A program made the position numbers and the translations under genes. This document shows positions 48,841-60,638 of a DNA stretch of 64,000 nucleotides, in pieces. The stretch is from Chamaelirium japonicum. Its lineage: Eukaryota; Streptophyta; Magnoliopsida; Liliales; Melanthiaceae. Numbering within the stretch: position 1 is the first letter of the stretch; every line of letters begins with the position of its first letter. Location of the stretch: assembly GCA_947650365.1 (NCBI GenBank), contig OX393552.1:18440351-18504350 (forward strand), given 5' to 3'. The notes beneath the pieces were generated by a model. The model ran no database searches, was not told where the DNA came from, and saw nothing but the letters and a program-made list of their open reading frames with translations.

Positions 48841-50109
48841 CACTGGTTACCAAGCACCACTTTGGTGATCAAGTGAACCGCTTCTAACCAAGTAGAGTGT
48901 CGAATCCTCATTTTGAGCCAACTTATGAATCTGATTCTAACAAGGGGAGTATACATATAGTAAAAGTAATGCGCTAGGCTTCCTCGAGTACACTTGCATT
49001 AGATTTTTAGGAGAAATCCGAAACAAGCTAACCAGCAAGCCTGGATACAATTCCATGCTTCTTTCTTTTAAAGGGAATTAATTTTTTGTGCACACCTTTC
49101 TCATTACATATTTGATTATTGTCCTTGTCAATATTCTGCAACTTCATAATCTTGTCTTCACGGGTGCTTATTCATGGATGTCTCTTAACTATGCAATCGA
49201 AAAAAATACCCCCTTGACAAATGCCATTCTACAATTGTCAAATAATTGTTCGAATTTTCCTATATATGAAAACCCCAAAAATAACCATAAAAAATCTTTT
49301 ACTCTGAGGTGGAAATCTTCTGGTTATGAGCAAAGCTGATTACCTCTGTAGGTGAGGGGTCCTTGTCTTTCACCCTGTCTTGTCTCCTTTCCCTTCTCGT
49401 TTAACTTTACTAGTATTCATGGTCTATTGGCAATGATGTTGAAAGGGTAAGAGAAGAAATTTATTTGAAAGGATTTCTGCACAAAAGAGCTTGGCAGGTT
49501 AAAGTCTCTCATGGGAGCTGAAGTGGAACACTGAAAAAGGAAAATAATGTGTCAAGAAATTATGTAACCATTCTTCTTACAGAAATTGAATGCACAGCTA
49601 CAAATCGATTGATACACCATTGGATTTGAATCCAAAGTTTCTTCCAAAGGTTTTAGATTGCCCCAAACGATATATAAAGATCATGGGCAAGTTCTTATTT
49701 TTACTACTGCTTTACTTGACATCTCCTTTATTATCAATAACGAATGTCAATCTATGAAACCTGTTAGAAGGCCACATTTTGGTGCGGAAGTTATCTTCAA
49801 AACCAATTATATTCTAGGAAAAGATCGCAATATTGTATTCATCTAGAAGAAAAATAGAAATTCGCTTCCATTATGGTTTGATAGAACGACAATTACTTTG
49901 ATATTTGGATATCATTGGAGAAATGACGGAAGGCACAAAGAAACTTGATCACTCCTGACTGGATAAGCGGATTGGTACGAGGAAAATTTAAGTGGAAGTG
50001 CAAGGAAGCGGTTTTTTAACCAACAACTATAAAGTATTATCCACATTCTTGTTAGTTAAAGATTTTCCGGTTCCAGGTAATATTGTCTCATATAGATGAA
50101 ATGGCCATT

Positions 50110-50480
50110 TCATAGACAGATTGTTGTATGAAGCCAATTGGGCCGACTCTCCGGGTGATACAAGATCAACTTGTATGTTTGTTGGTTTTAACTTGGTCGC
50201 ATGGAAGGGTAAGACCAGAGTTTTGTTGGTAGATCAAGTTTTGAAGCTAGGTATCGAGCGGTGCCTCATAAAGAACATGAACTTATATGGGTAAAGTCTA
50301 TCCTTACCGCGATGAAGATTTCAGTTAGAGTTACGTTCTACAATCAAGATAACCTCCATATTCATATGGATCTATGAGTGAACTAATCATAGTGATGTAG
50401 ATGTAGACGATAACAATGTTATGCTCTATGTGCTGGATCAATTAGCAGATATCATTTTTGAAAAATTCATGAGTCCAAGA
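50110..50480 (+). pseudogene. Copia RNase H and pol C-terminus, degenerate
   Basis: Translation across frames gives EANWADSPGDTRSTCMFVG and then NLVAWKGK, the pattern of the copia RNase H (DADWAGS...RRSTSGY...LVSWKS). Further on come YRAVPHKEHELIWVKS-like and DQLADI-like pieces that end copia polyproteins. Stops and frameshifts interrupt it throughout. No LTR was found next to it. Confidence 0.75.
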
Positions 50481-50579
50481 AACTGAGTGACAAAAATTGA
50501 CCGACTGTTGCAATAGGCTTAAGTGCTTCTATAAATATTCTCCATATTTTTTTTGTGTGCATGTGTATGTTGGGATTTG

Positions 50580-50628
50580 TATTTTTTTTTTTTTTTGGGA
50601 GGGGGGGGGGGGGTTGATGGGGGGAGTA
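50580..50628 (+). repeat. T16-G-rich homopolymer tract
   Basis: Sixteen T followed by GGGA and a run of about 14 G, then ttgatgggggg. A similar T-then-G tract lies at 61583-61619. Confidence 0.9.
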
Positions 50629-53600
50629 CAGAGATTTGTCTAAATTATTAAGGGTTGTCCATTTGTTTGACATGTTTCCAGGCCCTTGTTTGTATTGCTA
50701 GTATAGAAAACTTGTGCATAATGCATCTAATACTCCACTAGCGGTGTAATTTTAGGTATCCAACCTATCTGATGCCCCCCTACCATAAGGCATGCGGCTA
50801 GTATAGTTGAATCCTGATGCACATTCCATTCTCTTGCTTTTATTTCTTTTGTTTCCTTTTTACTTATTTTTTTGCATATAGACACCTATGATTGGATGGA
50901 ATTTCTAAAAAACACTTATCATTACTTGTCGTCCATATCATGCTTGATTTTCTTTTTTTTAAGAGTAAAATTTTAAAAACATACAATGGCCCTCTCCTAA
51001 CACAACTCCGCTATCCTTGTTTGCATGCTTTAGAGGGTGTGCTCGAACCCGAACCGATTTAGAATTTGACCGATTCGAGACGACCCCCGCACCCCGGTTC
51101 AATTTATGCCCCGATTTGGGCTGATTCGACTGAATTTGGTGTCCTTCGTCTCCAGTAGGCTATCAGATTGGAAGGTGCCAAATCAGACCAAAATTGATTG
51201 AATCAGACTTGAATTTCTTTTTTTTAATATTAATTTTGGCTTAACAATCGAACCTGCCAAATTTGAACATGTTTATTGTTTGAATCCGAAGAATACTCAA
51301 ACCTTGGTTGTCTTTATGATAGATGGTGGAGGTAGTAGGCTGGGGTGATGCAAGTAGGGGCGAGTTCACTTGACAATAAGTTGGAGGGATATCTACCATA
51401 ACCGTCGCTAATATTTAAGTGACTATAGGCGATGAATTTTTTCAACATTTCAAAAAGTCAAATGTTTTTATATGTAAAGAAAAAATGGAGTCAATTAGCA
51501 AATATTGATAAAGAAAATGGTTTTTAGCAATGATGCAAACGTATGAGGTTGTACTCCAAAGGCCCTTTTGTAGAGATTCATATCAGTGTTGCTGGTTTCT
51601 TGAATAATATTAAATTTTATGGCTTATTTTGCTCGAGGAAGCATTTGCTGGTAGATATATCATATATGAGCTTTTAGGCCTATGTATCAAAAGAGTCTCA
51701 CTGGTTGTACTCATTAGGTCGTAAGGCTACATCTACTAAGCCTACAAAAAAAAAGGAGGTCCAAGGAGTGAAGATTCAAAGGGAAAACTTATTTTTTTTT
51801 ATATCAAATTATCTTTGATTTATAGACATAATAAGTTAAATAACTTGCATTTAGTTATGAAAATAGCAACAATTTTGGTTAAGCTGGATGTAAGTTGAGT
51901 TTGACAAGGGAGTGACCTGTATCATGATATATCATTGCGATACAACACACGATACAAGCCAATACCACCTATATGTGCCATCACCATATATGCACCTCGT
52001 ATTGTCCAAGTAACCTTTACGTTGTATTATCATTTGACAAGGTTTTGTACAAACCATTACTTATGTTGTCGGTTTGAAATTTAGCATCAATAGATTATTC
52101 TAACTTTTTCTGCATAAATTATATGCCATCACATTAGGGACGATTGCACCTTGCTCTAGTAAGTTTTGGCCTTCATAGAGAATGTTAATTAATGATATTG
52201 ATTCCAATATCAATATGGTCTTAATCGAATGGATTGAGATTGGTCATGCATAGATTTTGTTGATTTAAGTAGGGTGTAGAATGGTTGGAACAATAATGTG
52301 TTAATTGTCTTGCAGACATCAATAAATGTGCAGACATCAATAAATATGTGCTTATTATGAAGTTATAGTTTTGGTGATTTTTTGATATCCCTAGTTTCTA
52401 GATCGACTCGACGAAAAATCAAGTTTGAGCTAGCTCTCTCTAAATTTGTCCTTGATGATGAGTGGTAGCAACCAATTTCTTGTATAAAGCTTATTAAGTG
52501 TTTTCTCGTCAACTACTAGATCCCAAAACAAAAATTCTTGATAACCTTCCTGTTTTGTGTGGTCCATGGTCTTTTGGCTTTGAGTTAATATAATTAAAAC
52601 TACCATGATATTGAGATAAGCATTGGTGGAACTCTTGCTCATAGAGAGTGGGTTTTACAAATATTAGAAATTGACTTGCATATTAAAGTTTTAGTGAATT
52701 AAGTTAATAATGATTTTTAGAAAGACGATTTAGAAATCAAGGTTAGCAAAATGATGTTGTTTGGAGTTGGGATTAAGTTAGATCAAGTCCAAGATTAGGT
52801 TAGATTTAATTTTGGTCGAGTCGTATCTATAGTTTAACAACTTTAGCTTTTTATAAAAATTTAGTCATCCACTTGGTATATTGTCAATTTGGAAGATCCA
52901 ACTATTGATGATGATTTATGATTGGGAACGAGAGAGGATTGAAAACTAAACCTCAAAAAACTTCTATGTACTAGAGAGATAATAGGAGAGGGAGGCACGC
53001 CTTGATTTTAACTTTCAGATGCCTTAGTTGGATGACATCCAATCCTTTTTTTAGGAATCTATTTTATTGAATTAAAAGAGGCAGGTTGCAATTTATTTGG
53101 AATCGTAAGAGTTTGAATTATAAGTCAACCTAAATAATAAAATAGTACTTCATCATAAGTCGGCTACAAAGAAAAAATAAACAGAGATGCATATTGCATG
53201 GATTGAGAAAAGTTGCACTAACTGAGAAAACTCGATTTGAGACCCTTCTCTTTTATAAGAATCTATCTAATACCGGATTTCTTTCTCCCTCACTATCGTG
53301 ATATACTATAATTTGTGGACACGGAATCGAGTGTCGGACATGAAAAAATCATATAACGTGGAGACGAGGACACATATATATATATATTACATATATACTT
53401 TAATTAATTATAAATAATACCAAGCATAAATATGATCAACCATGCATGTGATAGGACTCTTAAGAGGGAGGAAGAGATCTTGCGTTTGTCCATTGAAGGG
53501 CGTATTTAATGCAATCTGAAAAAACTCTAAAACAAAAAAATCTCGACTTTGATACAAGCCTTTCTTTTTTGTTAATGATGGATGTGTTGATAATAATAGA

Positions 53601-53961
53601 TTAATCACGCGACGCATGTAATGTTGATGATGGTCCTATACAAAGAAAAAAAATAATTCTCGTCAATAACACATTATATTAATTTTGCTTATGGACCTAT
53701 ATAGAGAAAGAAATAAATTATAGTGAATGGTGTAGCACAGATAATAAATTACTATGAAGCCACATGTGGCAGGGCCCTACAAATACAAGGGACCTTGGGA
53801 TGGTGGGTACCATTAACATGAAAAATTTAATGCTTTTATATGACCGCACAGTTGTTCCTAACAATGCATCAAAACCCTAATTTCATGTGTCCACACGTGT
53901 ATACACGGGTGTCAGTGTCCGCTCGTGTGGACACTGCACCGGTGGCCAGGGGTTACGTCAA

Positions 53962-54166
53962 GCAATGCAGTATATATAAATCCGAAGGATTGAGTGGCAA
54001 AACATTATGAATGATGAAAGTTTGTTATCTCTTAGTTGTTTTAGTTGTAGTTTTCCGGGAGTGATGGATTCGACCATCCTATTCCTTCTCTTATCTACCT
54101 TTCCTGTCACCATGTATAGAAATTTTCTTTCGTGCAATCTCAATTGCACCAATTTGGTATCAGAGC
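53962..54166 (+). mobile_element. Copia-like LTR end with Met-type primer-binding site
   Basis: The sequence TGGTATCAGAGC at 54155-54166 is the standard tRNA-iMet primer-binding site. Just before it is a CA (54148) that could end an LTR, and about 180 bp upstream a TATA-like box (gtatatataaatcc, about 53969-53982). The LTR start, internal coding region and second LTR are not recognisable, so this is an LTR remnant. Confidence 0.55.
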
Positions 54167-54582
54167 CGCAAGATTCTTGTAGAACATCTATATTCACCAT
54201 GGTGGTTGATGCTAAATGAATACTTAAACATGGCTATGGGTATTCAACAAAAAAAATGACCGACATTTGCAAATCACACAAAAGATACTGGGCAATTGAA
54301 GATGAGCTAAAAGGAGATCCATAGTAGGACATGCATGATAATTCAATGGTTTAATCTTCCTTTACAGATGTACCAGAGCTTGAGGATGGTAATACAATGA
54401 CCGACAAGTCATAAGAAACAAATAGGATGTTTGCCAAAAAAAGAGAAACAAATAGGATGTCCAACAATTCCCGCAATACAAATTTGTTGAAAACATTGAC
54501 AAGAAATAGAAAACAATGTCGATTTGGATGTGAAAGACCTCTAATCTCTTTTCTCTGTTCGACGTGCAAACCCTACCCCCCC

Positions 54583-54586
<4 letters not shown>

Positions 54587-54656
<70 letters not shown>
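54587..54656. repeat. (TA)n microsatellite
   Basis: About 35 TA units preceded by a C run (cccccccccc). Unlike the tracts at 1.2 and 42-44.7 kb, no palindrome is evident beside it. Confidence 0.95.
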
Positions 54657-57407
54657 TTTGAAGTGCAGCATCACAGGCCTAGCCGGACCCACAGTTGCAT
54701 CCGACAGACTACCCAGGCTCGCAGGCGAACCTGCAGTGCCCAACCAGCCACATCGTCACCATGGCATCCCCAGTAGGCCTGCATGGGCACCCCGGGTGTC
54801 CCACGCAGCCCTCTAGGCTTGCTTGCGGATCCTTTAGGATCTCCAAACCCCTGAATGACTCCTCAGCTTTGTGACGAGTGCTACCGGGAAATTGTTTGCG
54901 CAACGTCGACCTTCGACGTCCTCTACGGTGCGCGTGTTTTTGATCATGTTACTTCCGAAAGACATTAATAAGCTTGTACATTATCTGCAAGTCATAGGTT
55001 TCATCATTCTACTCTTATCCAGTGTAGTCAAGGCATCGCTTAGGCCTTTTCGATCCCGCTCGCGGCTCACCTACGCCAAATCCTAAGCAGGCGGCCTATA
55101 TAAAAAGTTTTTTATTTATTTTTCGTTTTTCTTCTCTTTTTGTTTTCTTTTCCATTTCACGTATGATCCATATACTTAAATACCATTTTCTATATCTTTC
55201 TTCTTATCTATCTATATATATCTCCTATATTATAGTTCTTTTCGTGTTTTTTTACTAAGGTTAATGCAATATGCTTATGAAATTTTTTTTCTCTTTGAAT
55301 TATCTTTCTATATGCATGTGATTTATCCTCTTTAGTGCTTCTATTTCTCCTATTTTAGAACTGTCCTAAATTTTTAGGGTTTGTTTAATTTGCTTGATTT
55401 GTTTCATAATGAATTATAGGGAACTTGGGTTTTAATGTTCTAACTTCTAGATTATAACCTCTTAACAGCAACATAATTTGATTCATTGATTGCTACATGT
55501 TGATGATACATGACATACATGATTTTACATATTCTTATTTCAATGATTTAGCATGACAATGATGACATGCATATTCTTTTTGGATTAGAATTTTGATTTC
55601 GGTTGTTTGATAAATTTCATATGAAGTTTTGATGGTATTATGCATATTCTAATCGCCTTGGCATCGCCTGGCCGGCTTGACAACACTGCTCTTATCTTTT
55701 GTGATTGAATGCAATATCCATTTACGATCTTTATTCAGCCTACCGAAAATCGTTAAACCTAGAAGGCTAGAACCTATTGTGATCATCAAATTGTTGGTTT
55801 GCATAGTTCCTTATAAATTACATGGGCCTGTGACATTGGGACAAACCCCTCTGAACCTTGATTAATTTATTTGAAACTCTCGCATGCCAATTAAAGAACA
55901 CTGTTAATAACAGATCCATCATAATCCTTAGGGAAGTTCCATGTTCTCAAACGATCATCGTTTGATCTTTTAAATTCATCTGATCTGTAGGGTTGCAATT
56001 TTAGGACTGATCCCATCATCACCGAATCTCAATTGCAATAAACCTGAAAATCTCTGTTATTTTATTTGAAATCATTAATGGCAACTTATTCATGATCTCT
56101 ACTGCATTTTCACCATCTAGAGGGTCAGTCTTGCATCACCAACAAACCTTTTGGTCCGGCAAATGCTGATGCGCTTCACATAAGATGTTAGGGATGAAAT
56201 ATGAAAGGATATACTAATTCATAGAAAATTGACTTTTGAGCATATAAAATCTTATAATAGATCTGAAACCTGACCGGAATCTAACCCGAACCAAATAAGG
56301 AAAACACTAACCCAATCCGAGCCCAACGAACACCACTAGTTTATCCACCTTTGATTTGGAACTTCATGGATCTGATCCAAATGCAGGCTCCTGCCCATTT
56401 GCTGCCCTTTACTACAGAGAGGTGGTTTGTTAGTTGATGAAGGAGAAAGGTGCTTTGAATGGATATGTGGGCAACATAAAGGGCAGCAAAGCCACTCTGA
56501 GAAACCGGTTGCGTCGGAACTTGGTAGATTTTTGTTATAATGAGCTTATACCACTTGCATTTTTGCTTTAGATCTCCACCTCACCTCTTTGTATTGCGTC
56601 TATAATAAGCGGTAAGGAGCTTGGTACTACGTAAAACATATCAGAATGCTAGGAGATGGAAATGTTGTATGTTGTTAGATGAATGACCCATGTATTAGAA
56701 TGGGTAGATTAATCTTGACAAGATCAGGGTAAGAACTGAATAGTGCATGCATCTGAGAAAATCCAATTTTGTCACCGATTGAAGCTATTATCTTTACCTT
56801 AACAAATGTTGTATATTTTGCAGAATGGGAAAGAAATTCCCAAGTCACGATATTTATGTAGGGAGGCTCCGGCTCAGCTGTGTAATTCTATTTCTTCAAT
56901 TTCGAATGCTAGGCTTATGATGTCTTTACTAACTCTTTAATGGTTAATTGGTTACGTAGATTTTCTTTTAAAAAATAGTTGTATTATACAACCATTTATC
57001 TCCAAACCCTACTTTGGATGTTCACATTATGCTCAGGCCTGTAGAATTCTAATTTTTGCCTTCTTTCTGTTTCCTCTGCTCCTTTTTAAAATACAATTTC
57101 AGGAATTGGAAATATGCTCCTTTTCACATATGAAGATAACCCCTATTTTGCCTTTTGTTGCTGTTCTCTACGAGATTGGTTTGATTAACTAGTAATATCT
57201 ATGATTTAATCATCCACGAGAAATTGGAAGACAAGGATGCTTTCCAATTCCCGAGATTCAGGGATTGAGACATTAAAATCTAACCTCTTTATGGTATTTT
57301 ATTTGGTGGAAATCTCATGGTGCTTTGGTGTCTAGTTATTGGGGAGACAAATATGAAACATGAACTTAGACAAAAGATCTAAAGGGTTAAAGGATGATGC
57401 ATGGCAG

Positions 57408-57737
57408 GTTGCGGAGCGGTCCCTGTTCCTGTGGAACAACGATCACGTGGTGAGCTTGATCGCCCAGAACCGCAGTGTCGTCTTCCCCATCATATTCGAG
57501 TCTCTGGAGAAGAACATACAGAGCCACTGGAACCAGGCGGTCCACGGCCTGACGGCGAACGTGCGCAAGATGTTCCTCGACATGGACAGCGAGCTCTTCG
57601 AGGAGTGCCAGCGGCAGTACATCGACCGAGAGGCGAGGGCCAAGGAGTCGGAGCAGCAGCGGGAGCTGGTGTGGAGAAGGCTTGAGGCCGCGGCTGCAGC
57701 CAAGGCCGAAACCGAAGATATGGTTTTAGTCAATTAG
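57408..57737 (+). CDS. PP2A B' (B56) regulatory subunit, exon 2
   Basis: Begins VAERSLFLWNNDHVVSLIAQ, which joins the NSSHFQ end of exon 1 to restore the family motif SSHFQVAER.LFLWNNDH. It runs 109 codons to TAG at 57735-57737. The whole protein is 505 residues, normal for plant B' subunits. The last 45 residues are a charged helix (CQRQYIDREARAKESEQQRELVWRRLE), conserved in the family near the surface that contacts the catalytic subunit, and a short acidic tail ending DMVLVN. The in-frame ATG at 57360 lies in the intron and is not the start. High GC matches exon 1 and contrasts with the intron. Confidence 0.95.
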   Translation, partial: VAERSLFLWNNDHVVSLIAQNRSVVFPIIFESLEKNIQSHWNQAVHGLTANVRKMFLDMDSELFEECQRQYIDREARAKESEQQRELVWRRLEAAAAAKAETEDMVLVN

Positions 57738-58080
57738 ACAAATTTGTTACCCCCCCTCTTTTTTTTATTTTGATCTAATTTACCCCCTTTTGTGATCTGT
57801 CATTTTTATCGGAAGGAAGGCCGCGGATATTTAAATGTATCATTTGTGGATATGCTGCAGATCTTCAATGGCTTCTAAGGTTTTTTTTTTCCCCTCTTTT
57901 ATTTTTTGGCATTTCAAGGAGGAATGCAGCATTATCTTTCAAACCTTCTCTTGTATCAATATGTGTTGTGGGTGGTACTCAGTAAACTCTCCAAATAGCC
58001 GCATAATTAATGCCACAAATGGCAAATTTATGGTATCTTTGAATTCATCAATCAGTGTCATTTTTGTAATCATCATCATA
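57738..58080 (+). other. Probable 3' UTR and flank of the PP2A B' gene
   Basis: T-rich sequence after the stop, with no gene signal. The polyadenylation site is not assigned. A LINE fragment begins soon after. Confidence 0.5.
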
Positions 58081-58084
58081 TGCT

Positions 58085-58530
58085 CCCTCCTCTCCATTGA
58101 TTTTTCTGGTATTGCTTGTCTGTCGGTGGTGGGGCCGCCAGCGGCGGACTATCCTTCCGGCGGGCTGCACCATCTTGGAAGGGGAAAGTAGGTGGGATAA
58201 AACCAAGATGTTTGTTGTCTATGTTCAAGGTGGCGGGTGCTATCCCAGTGAGGACTTCCTCGGTGGTGGATGCGGAGGCTAGGGCGTTGTGGGAGGGCCT
58301 TCGTGCTGCTTCATCCTTGGGTGCCCAAGTGTCCGATGCTCCCATGTTTACCGTGAAGCCGATGCCGTAACAGACCACTTAGCGAACATGGAAAAAAAGT
58401 TAGCTACCCTAGTTTTTTTTTTGGTTGGACAATTTTTCTTCAGAATTGTATGCAATTACCCAGATAGATGTTTTTACTTGTATGTACAGTGTTTTGTGCT
58501 AATATAAAATTACTTTTGCCACAAAAAAAG
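58085..58530 (+). pseudogene. 5'-truncated LINE (L1-like) fragment with RNase H remnant
   Basis: One frame reads VVDAEARALWEGLRAASSLG and, after a frame change, HVYREADAVTDHLANME. These match the middle and end of the RNase H domain found at the C-terminus of plant L1 LINEs (AEALALREGL... and VYREANAVADFLA). The part between is deleted. The fragment ends near ataaaattacttttgccac followed by A7, which looks like a LINE 3' end with tail. Confidence 0.7.
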
Positions 58531-58552
58531 AGTTTTTTTAAAAAATATTATT

Positions 58553-58930
58553 AAAATATTTAACGATACAGCGGCTGACCAAAACTATTTACCAACCTAG
58601 CGCTCTGACAGCCACATGGCATGTCAACGCCGTAAAGCGAGCGCGAGATTTTTTTTTTCATTTCAAGTAGAACCCCGTATTTGGATTACCGGGTTGAAAA
58701 CCAGTAATCTGGATACCGAGTTTAACTGAAGCAACTTTATACAAAAGTTAAACCCGGTATCCATAATACCGGGTTTAAACTCGGTATTCCAAATACCGGG
58801 TTCTACTTGAAAAAAAAAAAAAAAAAACTCGTGTTCGATTTACGGCACTGACATGCCCACGTGATTGTCAGAGCGCTAGGTTGGTAAATAGTTTTGATCA
58901 GCCGTTGTTTTGTTAAATATTTTATTTTTC
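58553..58930. mobile_element. Long foldback (MITE-like) hairpin
   Basis: An almost complete palindrome of about 375 bp centred near 58740. Left arm words (atttaac, gcggctga, ctatttaccaacctagcgct, ctgaca, cgta, caagtagaacccc, accgggtt) return as complements in reverse order on the right. The arms are 170 bp or more, with a T tract on one side pairing with an A tract on the other. An RNA copy would fold into one long hairpin. Flanks contain aatattatta/aataatatt, with no clear target duplication. Confidence 0.85.
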
Positions 58931-59204
58931 AATAATATTAAAAAAAAAAAACCTCAAAAGAAAAAGAAATCAAGATGTTTTGAAGACTGGAGGAGTCCTA
59001 ACTGGGATCAAGCCTTCGTTACGGGGTCAACAAATCCAAAGCTTATCCCATGCATATGATTGTATATTGCTTGCCAAAGCTGACCAAGCTCAGAGTCCTG
59101 GGTTAATTTCTGCAGAAAAAAAAAAAATGTTTATGATCTTGGGAAATATTAAAATCTTGAAACAAAATGGTTTTTGAAGGGGTATTAGTTAGATACTCCT
59201 CAGG

Positions 59205-59560
59205 CTTTTTTTTTTTTTATTCATCAAAGATGAGATCACAACCGGATCTCCATGAGGTGCGATATGCAGGCGCAAGCACAACAAAGCCCACCATCCGGGG
59301 GAGCAAAGGACGACATCACCACCATCGACGGGAACAAAACCGCCACCAGGTGGGGGGAACAAGACCGCCACCATGCCAATAGGGGCGCCGAAACCCTAAA
59401 TCCGAGTGCGAATGAATTAGAATGGATCGTACGAATGAATTAGAATAGATATATTCGTATGAATGAATTAGATTAGCTCGTACGAATGAATTAGAATAGA
59501 TCGTGCGAATGAATTAGAATGGATCGTACGAATAAATTATAATCTCCGAGTCCACTTCTT
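59205..59560 (-). mobile_element. Minus-strand retroposon with 13-bp target duplication
   Basis: Flanked by exact copies of GATACTCCTCAGG (59192-59204 and 59561-59573). A T13 tract at its left end is the poly(A) tail on the minus strand, preceded there by atctcatctttgatgaat. Long duplications and a tail are marks of LINE-type target-primed insertion. Its 5' part (on the minus strand) is the 59408-59540 tandem repeat. It sits inside older sequence directly upstream of a LINE fragment. Confidence 0.8.
59408..59540. repeat. Tandem repeat of about 23-27 bp, five to six units
   Basis: Units of the form gaatgaattagaatggatcg and tac recur with small changes. The array forms the 5' end of the minus-strand retroposon. 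Confidence 0.9.
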
Positions 59561-59639
59561 GATACTCCTCAGGTTATTACCAGGAAAGTCCTTTCGAATT
59601 CAAATAGTTATCTTTGAGCCAACAAATCGGATCCTAATG

Positions 59640-60210
59640 CTGTGTCAATTGTTAGAAGAAAGACACCTCGACCGATTAAATGGGTACGGTGTACCCAAAC
59701 TTAGGAGAGATCGATTAAGCTTAATTTTGATGGAGCCGTTAATCAAACCAATGGGAAAAGCGAAGCAGGGTTTGTTTTGAGAAATCGTGAAGGTCGAGTT
59801 TTAGGGGGTGTTTGGTATGTGGAACACCTGTTCCCCTTAATCCTGTTCCAGAAGAGGTTATTATCGTCAATTACTATTTTTAATGCAATTTGATGGTTTA
59901 GAATTCCGGTTGGCATAGAAACAGCAGGAGTGATATTTTTTTAGTTCCCAAGTTCTTTGCTCCGCCGGAACAATTACTAGCCGTTATTTTCAAACAATGA
60001 AATTCAGAATGAAAATAGATTGTTCCGGAATGATGCCAAACAACCCCTTAGGAGAGGGGTCTGTGGGAAGGTCTTCTAAGGTCAACTGATCCACCAATTT
60101 TAGTGGATTGCATGGTCTTAATGGCCCCTTGCGAAGTGGTTCAGATTTCCCATATCTTCATTAGGTTTTTTAACAGATCTTCTGGAGATCTCATATGCAG
60201 ATACTATTGC
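59640..60210 (+). pseudogene. LINE RNase H fragment interrupted by a MITE
   Basis: The stretch around 59715-59803 reads KLNFDGAVNQTNGKSEAGFV and then LRNREGRVL, the start of the RVT_3-type RNase H domain of plant LINEs (KLNVDGA...G.G.V.RD..G.V). It is split by a MITE (59804-60047) at the Leu codon TTA. Beyond the MITE, weak traces continue with stops. The pseudogene ends near a hAT-like insertion at 60212. Confidence 0.75.
59804..60047. mobile_element. Tourist-like (PIF/Harbinger) MITE
   Basis: 244 bp with ends GGGGGTGTTTGGTATG and GATGCCAAACAACCCC, flanked by TTA on both sides (59801-59803 and 60048-60050). A TTA/TAA 3-bp duplication with G-rich termini is the PIF/Harbinger pattern. Non-coding. 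It sits inside the LINE RNase H fragment, so it is younger than that fragment. Confidence 0.82.
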
Positions 60211-60211
60211 T

Positions 60212-60630
60212 TAGGGGTGGCAATCCTTAACCCGACCCGAAGTTAGTGGGTTTGGGTTTGACCTAAATGGGTTCAGGTCATAAACGGGTCGACCCGATTG
60301 ACCCGTTTATTTATTGGGTCGGGGTCGGGTTTGTACTTATAACCCGATTGACTCGACTTGACCCGTTTACCAAATGGGTCGTGTCAACCCGACCCATGCC
60401 AACCTGATCAAACTCGGCTCAATCCGACCTTTCTTGACCCAACCCGATAGGTTTACATGGGTTCTGTTGACCCGACCCAACCCGACCCATTTAGTAAACG
60501 GGTTAAACGGATCGGGTCGGGTCGGGTTTGGGTTTAAGTTTTTGACCCGTTTGTTAAACGGATTGGTTCGGATTGAGTGTTTTACCCTTATACCTATGTC
60601 TCAACCCGACCCGACCCATTGCCACCCTTA
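60212..60630. mobile_element. hAT-like non-autonomous element (TAGGGSTGGCAAT family)
   Basis: It runs from TAGGGGTGGCAAT to ATTGCCACCCTTA. Flanks CTATTGCT (60204-60211) and CTAGTGCT (60631-60638) match at 7 of 8 positions. The interior is made of cgggtc/gacccg words and is non-coding. Confidence 0.85.
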
Positions 60631-60638
60631 CTAGTGCT

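Larger units (their letters stand above)
48311..57407 (+). other. 9.1-kb intron of the PP2A B' gene
   Basis: Starts with GT at 48311 and ends with AG at 57406-57407 (gcatggcag). It is AT-rich and full of transposon debris: a hAT-like AGCTCGGCTTGG-type repeat (48410-48840), a copia RNase H remnant, a T/G homopolymer, a copia-like LTR end with primer-binding site, and a (TA)n tract. 50760-53950 and 54700-57400 hold no feature I can name. Confidence 0.9.

Noticed and set aside
57360-57737. Separate gene starting at ATG 57360
   Set aside because: The first 16 codons lie in the intron. Protein similarity begins exactly after the AG at 57407, and the frame continues exon 1 of the B' gene.
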